From Pseudomonadota bacterium (GTDB lineage Bacteria; Desulfobacterota; Desulfarculia; Adiutricales; JAGVGV01), in assembly GCA_018830135.1 (NCBI GenBank), contig JAHJTB010000167.1:1-33484 (forward strand): a stretch of 33,484 bases of DNA, given 5' to 3'. The notes below the pieces were generated by a model, which did not search any database, was not told the origin of the DNA, and saw only the letters and a list, made by a program, of their open reading frames with translations. The position numbers were made by a program, and so were the translations under genes. The number at the start of each line of letters is the position of its first letter. The stretch's first letter is position 1. This document shows, piece by piece, positions 29,683 to 33,484 of the stretch.

Positions 29683-30813
29683 TCAGGCCTTGGGCTCGGC
29701 CAGGACCTTGGCGAAGGCCTCGTCGTTCATGGGCGCGCCCCGGGCGATCTGCCGCCGGAACTCGACGAAGTCGATCACGTCCTGGCCCGTGAGCTTCTTG
29801 GTGTTGAAGGCGCCGAAGCCCAGGAAGGCCTCGTAGTTCATGTTGACCATCAACCAGTGCCGGTTGGGAAGCTTGAACTGATCCCAGAAGAACTTCTTCT
29901 TGGCCCGGATGCCGTCGATGGCCTTGATCAGGCATCCGGGGAACAGGTTGGCCAGGGTCCAGACGATCCGGTTGACCTCCCGGTCGACCAGGGTGAAATC
30001 CGTGGGCAGGGATTTCATCAGTTCCCGGGCCTCCTTGGCCTCGGGCCCGGTCTTGTATTCCCCGTAAACCACCTCGCCGTCCTCGACATACCGGTCGGTG
30101 ATGATCAGGGGATTGCGGACGAACCTGTCGCCGTCCTTGAGCACGGGCAGACATTTGGAGATGAGCCCCAGGTTCTTCATTTTGTAGGCTGACCACATCT
30201 CGCAGGAGATGCAGTTCCACATGGCGTTTTCCATGGTCAGGAACCAGGGCAGAAAGTCCGATGAGCCGCCGTCCGGGGACGATCCGTGCCGGGCGCCGGC
30301 CTGGCCGAAAATGGCCATGTCGCTGGCCACGGCCAGGTCGCAGGCCATGCCGATCTCCTGGCCGCCGGCCACCCGCATGCCGTTGACCCGGCAGATGGTC
30401 GGCTTCTTGCACATCAGGATCGCGTCGACCATGGCGTTGAACAGGTCCATGTACTCGCCGTATTCATGGGGCCGGCGAGAGTAGTATTCCGAGTATTCCT
30501 GGGTGTTGCCGCCGGTGCAGAAGGCCTTGTCCCCGGTCCCGGTGAAGATGACCGCGACCACGGTCCGGTCCAGGGAAGCGTTGGTGAAGGCGGCGATGGC
30601 GCCCTTGACCATTTCGGTGGTGTACGAGTTGTACTGCTTGGGGTTGTTCAGCCGGATCGTGGCCACGAACAGGTCGTCGACGACCTTGCCCTCCGGGTCG
30701 GTCAGCGGGTTCTTTTCGTAAATGATGCTGGGCGCTTCGCCCCCGATGTGCTCCTCGCTGAAGAGCTGGTGATCCTTGTAGCTGTTGTCCCGCGGCATCC
30801 ATTCCAAAGACAT
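29683..30813 (-). CDS. bamA: 6-oxocyclohex-1-ene-1-carbonyl-CoA hydrolase
   Basis: A 376-residue crotonase-superfamily ring hydrolase (BamA/Oah), longer than ordinary crotonases and matching BamA length. Characteristic stretches include KAFCTGGNTQEYSEYYSRRP, VNGMRVAGGQEIGMACDLAV and FGQAGARHGSSPDGGSSDF. It adds two waters to 6-oxocyclohex-1-enoyl-CoA, opening the ring to 3-hydroxypimeloyl-CoA. bamA is widely used as a marker gene for anaerobic aromatic degraders. Start at 30813 has GGAGGAAC upstream; an upstream in-frame ATG at 30885 lies inside the preceding gene. It lies 28 bases after the dehydrogenase. Confidence 0.96.
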   Translation of the reverse strand: MSLEWMPRDNSYKDHQLFSEEHIGGEAPSIIYEKNPLTDPEGKVVDDLFVATIRLNNPKQYNSYTTEMVKGAIAAFTNASLDRTVVAVIFTGTGDKAFCTGGNTQEYSEYYSRRPHEYGEYMDLFNAMVDAILMCKKPTICRVNGMRVAGGQEIGMACDLAVASDMAIFGQAGARHGSSPDGGSSDFLPWFLTMENAMWNCISCEMWSAYKMKNLGLISKCLPVLKDGDRFVRNPLIITDRYVEDGEVVYGEYKTGPEAKEARELMKSLPTDFTLVDREVNRIVWTLANLFPGCLIKAIDGIRAKKKFFWDQFKLPNRHWLMVNMNYEAFLGFGAFNTKKLTGQDVIDFVEFRRQIARGAPMNDEAFAKVLAEPKA

Positions 30814-30841
30814 GTCGTTCCTCCTCTGGGAAAGGCTTGTT

Positions 30842-31951
30842 TTAAAAATCCGGTTCCAGGACCTGGCGCTTTTCGTAAGCCCCATGATGCTGCCGGTCGA
30901 AGACCTCCGCGATCATGCTCATGGGCTTGGTCTCCAGAAAGGGCTCGATATGCACCTTGCCCGACTGGACGAGTTCCAGGACCCGGGGATAATACTTGGG
31001 CAGGCAGCCCCAGGTGCCGATGATCTCCGCGTCAAAAGCCATCAGCCGGCTGACGGCGTATGTGTTTTTGGCCTGACCGAAACCCACGACGATCAGTTTG
31101 CCGGTGAAGCCGAGCAAGGCCAGGGCCATGTCCTGGGCCGCGCCGGCGCCGGTGACCTCGAATATCTTCCAGCCGTAGTTATGCGGTACGCCGGCCTCCT
31201 TGCAGATGGACCGGAACGCGTCCCGCACCGCCTTAAAGTCCTTGTCGGCGACGTTGATGATGTAGTCGGCCCCGTATTGCGCGGCCCGCTCGAGGCGGGA
31301 CTGGTTGATGTCCAGCCCGATGACCACGTCCGCGCCCAGGGCCTTGGTGATCTGGGTCACGTACCCGCCCACGCCGCCGGCCGCGCCGAAAACCATGACC
31401 CGGTCCCCCGGCTGAATGCCGGCCCGCATGGCCGCCTGGTAGGGCGTCGTGCCGGCGTCGGCAATGACCGAGTAATGGGACAGGGGCAGGTCGCCGACGT
31501 CTTCGATGACGCAGAGGTCGGCCGCCGGGACGGGGATGTAGTCCGCGAAGCCGCCATAGGAGCCCAGGGAGTTCCCGGGCATCTTCTGGTTGAGACAGCG
31601 GTTGCCTCGGCCGGCGGCGCAGATGGGACAGTCGTTGCACGGCATGACCGCCGGGACCAGAACGTGTTTACCCTTCAGCGCGTCCGGTCCCGCGACCACG
31701 GTCCCGGCGATCTCGTGGCCCAGGGTCAGGGGCGGCCGGTTGACCGTGGGCACCCCGTCGTAGAAATAGCCCAGGTCCGTGTGGCAGACGCCGCAGCCGG
31801 CCACCTTGACCAGGGCATCGCCGGGGCCGAGATCGGGCAGGGGAATCTGAACGTGTTCCAGACGTCCGGGTTTCACGGTTTTCGTTTCCTTGTCGACCAA
31901 CGGGCCCTCGATCATCTGCCAGGCGTTGATTACGGCCGGGATTTCAGACAT
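30842..31951 (-). CDS. bamQ: 6-hydroxycyclohex-1-ene-1-carbonyl-CoA dehydrogenase
   Basis: A 369-residue zinc-dependent medium-chain alcohol dehydrogenase (Had/BamQ). The catalytic zinc site is Cys53 with the His79-Glu80 pair (AGCGVCHTDLG, LTLGHE). The structural zinc site is Cys105, Cys108, Cys111 and Cys119 (CNDCPICAAGRGNRC). The NAD-binding Rossmann motif is VFGAAGGVGGYV. It oxidises 6-hydroxycyclohex-1-ene-1-carbonyl-CoA to the 6-oxo compound using NAD+. The identification combines family features with the adjacent bamA and hydratase. GGGAGGTG lies upstream of the ATG. First gene of the operon, with a leader of about 260 bases. Confidence 0.93.
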   Translation of the reverse strand: MSEIPAVINAWQMIEGPLVDKETKTVKPGRLEHVQIPLPDLGPGDALVKVAGCGVCHTDLGYFYDGVPTVNRPPLTLGHEIAGTVVAGPDALKGKHVLVPAVMPCNDCPICAAGRGNRCLNQKMPGNSLGSYGGFADYIPVPAADLCVIEDVGDLPLSHYSVIADAGTTPYQAAMRAGIQPGDRVMVFGAAGGVGGYVTQITKALGADVVIGLDINQSRLERAAQYGADYIINVADKDFKAVRDAFRSICKEAGVPHNYGWKIFEVTGAGAAQDMALALLGFTGKLIVVGFGQAKNTYAVSRLMAFDAEIIGTWGCLPKYYPRVLELVQSGKVHIEPFLETKPMSMIAEVFDRQHHGAYEKRQVLEPDF

Positions 31952-32190
31952 TGGAACACCTCCCTTTTCGTGTTGCTTTTCAATCGGTTCGGGTCAGACC
32001 ATGGGACTCGGAATTCATGGCCGCCTCGGCCGCCCCCTTTTGGGCCGAAACGTTTTGGGTCAGGTCGTCGCCGACCACGGCCGGTTTGACCTCGATCCTC
32101 GTGCCGTTTTCTTATATTGCCGGGTTGTTTCCGGCACGCGTCCTGGGGCGGGCCCATGCCTTTTGTGGTTCGATCATCTCCGGGGCCATG

Positions 32191-32212
32191 GTTATATTGT
32201 AGTTATATTGTG
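32191..32212. promoter_or_regulatory. Tandem 11-bp repeats at the aromatic-operon start site (operator candidate)
   Basis: GTTATATTGTA (32191-32201) is followed immediately by GTTATATTGTG (32202-32212). The AT-rich pair stands out in GC-rich surroundings and covers roughly +1 to +21 of the predicted transcript, a typical repressor position. Confidence 0.55.
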
Positions 32213-32217
32213 ATTAT

Positions 32218-32246
32218 TCTATAGGCCCAGGAGGCGGGGATGTCAA
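32218..32246 (-). promoter_or_regulatory. Sigma-70 promoter for the bamQ-bamA-bamR operon
   Basis: On the minus strand a consensus TTGACA (32241-32246) is followed after exactly 17 bases by TATAGA (32218-32223). Initiation is predicted near 32211. Confidence 0.8.
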
Positions 32247-32290
32247 GAGGAAAACAAAATTCGGCAATGGCGACCGGTGGGCGGGGGCGG

Positions 32291-32329
32291 AAAAAACCGG
32301 GCGGGGCCGGCTGGCGGCCCCGCCCGGTT
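32291..32329 (-). terminator. Rho-independent terminator for fhs
   Basis: Read on the minus strand, AACCGGGCGGGGCCG pairs with CCGGCCCCGCCCGGTT around a short loop and is followed by a run of T residues. It begins 38 bases past the fhs stop. Confidence 0.9.
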
Positions 32330-32367
32330 CCGGAACGGACGATGGTCCGAAGGTTAACGAATCCAGC

Positions 32368-33484
32368 CTAGAAGAGGCCTTTGACCTTGCCGGACTTGGT
32401 GTCCACGTCGACCCGCTTGTAGGCCGGGTCGGAGGCGGTGCCGGGCATCAGGCTGATCGCGCCGGCGACGGGCACGATAAAGCCGGCGCCGCCGTAGGTC
32501 AGGATGTCGCGGATATAGAGTTTCCAGCCCTTGGGAACGCCCTTGATGGACGGGTTGTCCGAAAGGGACAGGTGGGTCTTGACCATGCAGGTGCCCATTT
32601 CGGCGGCCTTGGGGTCTTTTTCCAGGCGTTCGGCCTTCTTGGCCGCCTCGGCCGTGTACTCGACGCCGGACGCGCCGTAAACGGTCTTGGCGATCTTTTC
32701 GATGCGCTGACGCAGCGGGGTCTTCATTTCGTAGAGGAACTTGAACTTGGTCTTGTCGTTGCAAGCATCGACGACCGCGTCGGCGAACTCAAGGGCGCCT
32801 TCGCCGCCCTTGAGCCAGTGCTCGGAAACCGCCACGCGGGCGCCGGCCTTTTCGGCGATGCGGCGGACGACGGCGATTTCATTCTTGGTGTCGGTGTAGA
32901 AGGCGTTGATGCAGACCACGGGGTTGATGCCGGCCTTGCGGACGGTGTTGATGTGGTGGACCAGGTTTTCGCAGCCCTTTTCGACCCAGCCCACGTTTTC
33001 CTTGCCGTATTCCTCGGGCATCGGGCGGCCGGGAATCGGTATCGGCGCGCCGCCGTGGCACTTGAGGGCGCGGATGGTGGAGACCACGACCGCGCAGTGG
33101 GGCTTGAGACCCGAGAAGCGGCACTTGAGGTTCCAGAACTTCTCGAAGCCGATATCGGCGCCGAAGCCGGACTCGGTGACGTGGTAGTCGCCCAGCTTGA
33201 GGCCCACGCGGTCGGCGATGATCGAACTCTGGCCGATGGCGATGTTGGCAAAGGGACCGGCGTGGACGAAGACCGGCTGGCCTTCGACGGTCTGCATCAG
33301 GTTGGGGTTGAGGGCTTCGAGCATCCAGGCGGTCATGGCGCCGTCGCAGCCCAGGTCCTTGGTCGTGACCGGACCGCCGCTCTTGTCATAGGCGACCACG
33401 ATCTTGCCCATCCGCTCGCGCATGTCCTTCAGGTCGGTGGCCACGGCCAGGATGGCCATGACTTCGGAACTGACGGCGATGCCG
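32368..33484 (-). CDS. fhs: Formate-tetrahydrofolate ligase, 5' end cut by the window edge
   Basis: The last 371 residues or so of formyltetrahydrofolate synthetase, which joins formate to tetrahydrofolate using ATP in one-carbon metabolism and the Wood-Ljungdahl pathway. Recognisable stretches are [69 protein letters not shown] and the C-terminal [11 protein letters not shown] with [12 protein letters not shown]. The frame is open to the right edge (an internal ATG at 33459 is not the start), so about 200 N-terminal residues with the P-loop lie outside. The family's [14 protein letters not shown] reads [14 protein letters not shown] here. A strong terminator separates it from the aromatic operon. 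Confidence 0.95.
   Translation of the reverse strand, partial: GIAVSSEVMAILAVATDLKDMRERMGKIVVAYDKSGGPVTTKDLGCDGAMTAWMLEALNPNLMQTVEGQPVFVHAGPFANIAIGQSSIIADRVGLKLGDYHVTESGFGADIGFEKFWNLKCRFSGLKPHCAVVVSTIRALKCHGGAPIPIPGRPMPEEYGKENVGWVEKGCENLVHHINTVRKAGINPVVCINAFYTDTKNEIAVVRRIAEKAGARVAVSEHWLKGGEGALEFADAVVDACNDKTKFKFLYEMKTPLRQRIEKIAKTVYGASGVEYTAEAAKKAERLEKDPKAAEMGTCMVKTHLSLSDNPSIKGVPKGWKLYIRDILTYGGAGFIVPVAGAISLMPGTASDPAYKRVDVDTKSGKVKGLF

Larger units (their letters stand above)
31952..32367. other. Regulatory region upstream of the aromatic operon
   Basis: About 415 bases without a gene. From right to left on the minus strand it holds the fhs terminator (32291-32329), the operon promoter (32218-32246), tandem 11-bp repeats (32191-32212), and then a leader of about 240 bases rich in GGCC runs with no evident leader peptide. 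Confidence 0.6.

Noticed and set aside
28810-30192. 460-codon plus-strand open frame over the aromatic operon
   Set aside because: Antisense to bamR and bamA, which carry clear crotonase motifs; no family resemblance of its own.
1-33484. CRISPR arrays, tRNA or rRNA genes, prophage, integrons
   Set aside because: No regularly spaced direct repeats, cloverleaf-like sequences, rRNA motifs, integrases or phage structural genes were found.

Overview
The window reads as a GC-rich, strictly anaerobic bacterium, most likely a Desulfobacterota (former Deltaproteobacteria) relative of sulfate reducers or syntrophs. The grounds are gene content: superoxide reductase, rubrerythrin, a ferredoxin-linked 2-oxoacid oxidoreductase, an octaheme cytochrome c, formate-tetrahydrofolate ligase, and three lower-pathway enzymes of anaerobic benzoyl-CoA degradation (1,5-diene hydratase, 6-hydroxy dehydrogenase, 6-oxo ring hydrolase). 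No rRNA, tRNA, CRISPR array, integrase or transposase was seen. Genus-level placement is inference.

Layout. 1-8.5 kb is a mixed housekeeping block: RarD-like permease (cut by the left edge), alpha/beta hydrolase, methyltransferase with a zinc-ribbon tail, PilZ protein, PlsC acyltransferase, exported amidohydrolase, exported triple-PKD protein, SurE, and a 59-residue zinc-ribbon protein behind a textbook sigma-54 promoter. 8.5-11 kb holds two divergent dodecin paralogs and a J-domain protein among long non-coding stretches. 11.3-19.1 kb is a probable oxygen/ROS-defence and iron-storage operon: rubrerythrin, desulfoferrodoxin, ferritin, a second ferritin-like protein, a two-subunit 2-oxoacid:ferredoxin oxidoreductase, a periplasmic octaheme cytochrome c, a 56-residue rubredoxin-like protein, a DsrE-family protein, a zinc-ribbon protein and a flavodoxin, ending at a good intrinsic terminator. 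19.4-28.8 kb holds gatB, a HAD phosphatase, then YcaO-TPR, FHA-Ser/Thr kinase and a giant kinase with 14 WD40 repeats. 28.9-32 kb is a minus-strand three-gene aromatic operon with a clear sigma-70 promoter and a direct-repeat operator candidate. The right edge cuts formate-tetrahydrofolate ligase.

How the parts work together (inference). The oxidoreductase can feed low-potential electrons through rubredoxin/flavodoxin carriers to the superoxide reductase and rubrerythrin, ferritins remove free iron, and the octaheme cytochrome may handle an extracytoplasmic oxidant or nitrogen oxide. The YcaO/kinase/kinase block looks like a peptide-modification plus phosphosignalling module whose substrate is not visible here. 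The aromatic operon converts cyclohexa-1,5-diene-1-carbonyl-CoA to the ring-opened hydroxypimeloyl-CoA product.

Beyond genes, two repeat families stand out. One is a ~120-bp element present three times (4507-4626 +, 19211-19329 -, 24742-24861 +), with two potential hairpins per copy. The other is a terminal-inverted-repeat element seen as a compact hairpin at 8903-8963 and as a ~176-bp version at 7026-7201. Both look like non-autonomous REP/MITE-type elements.
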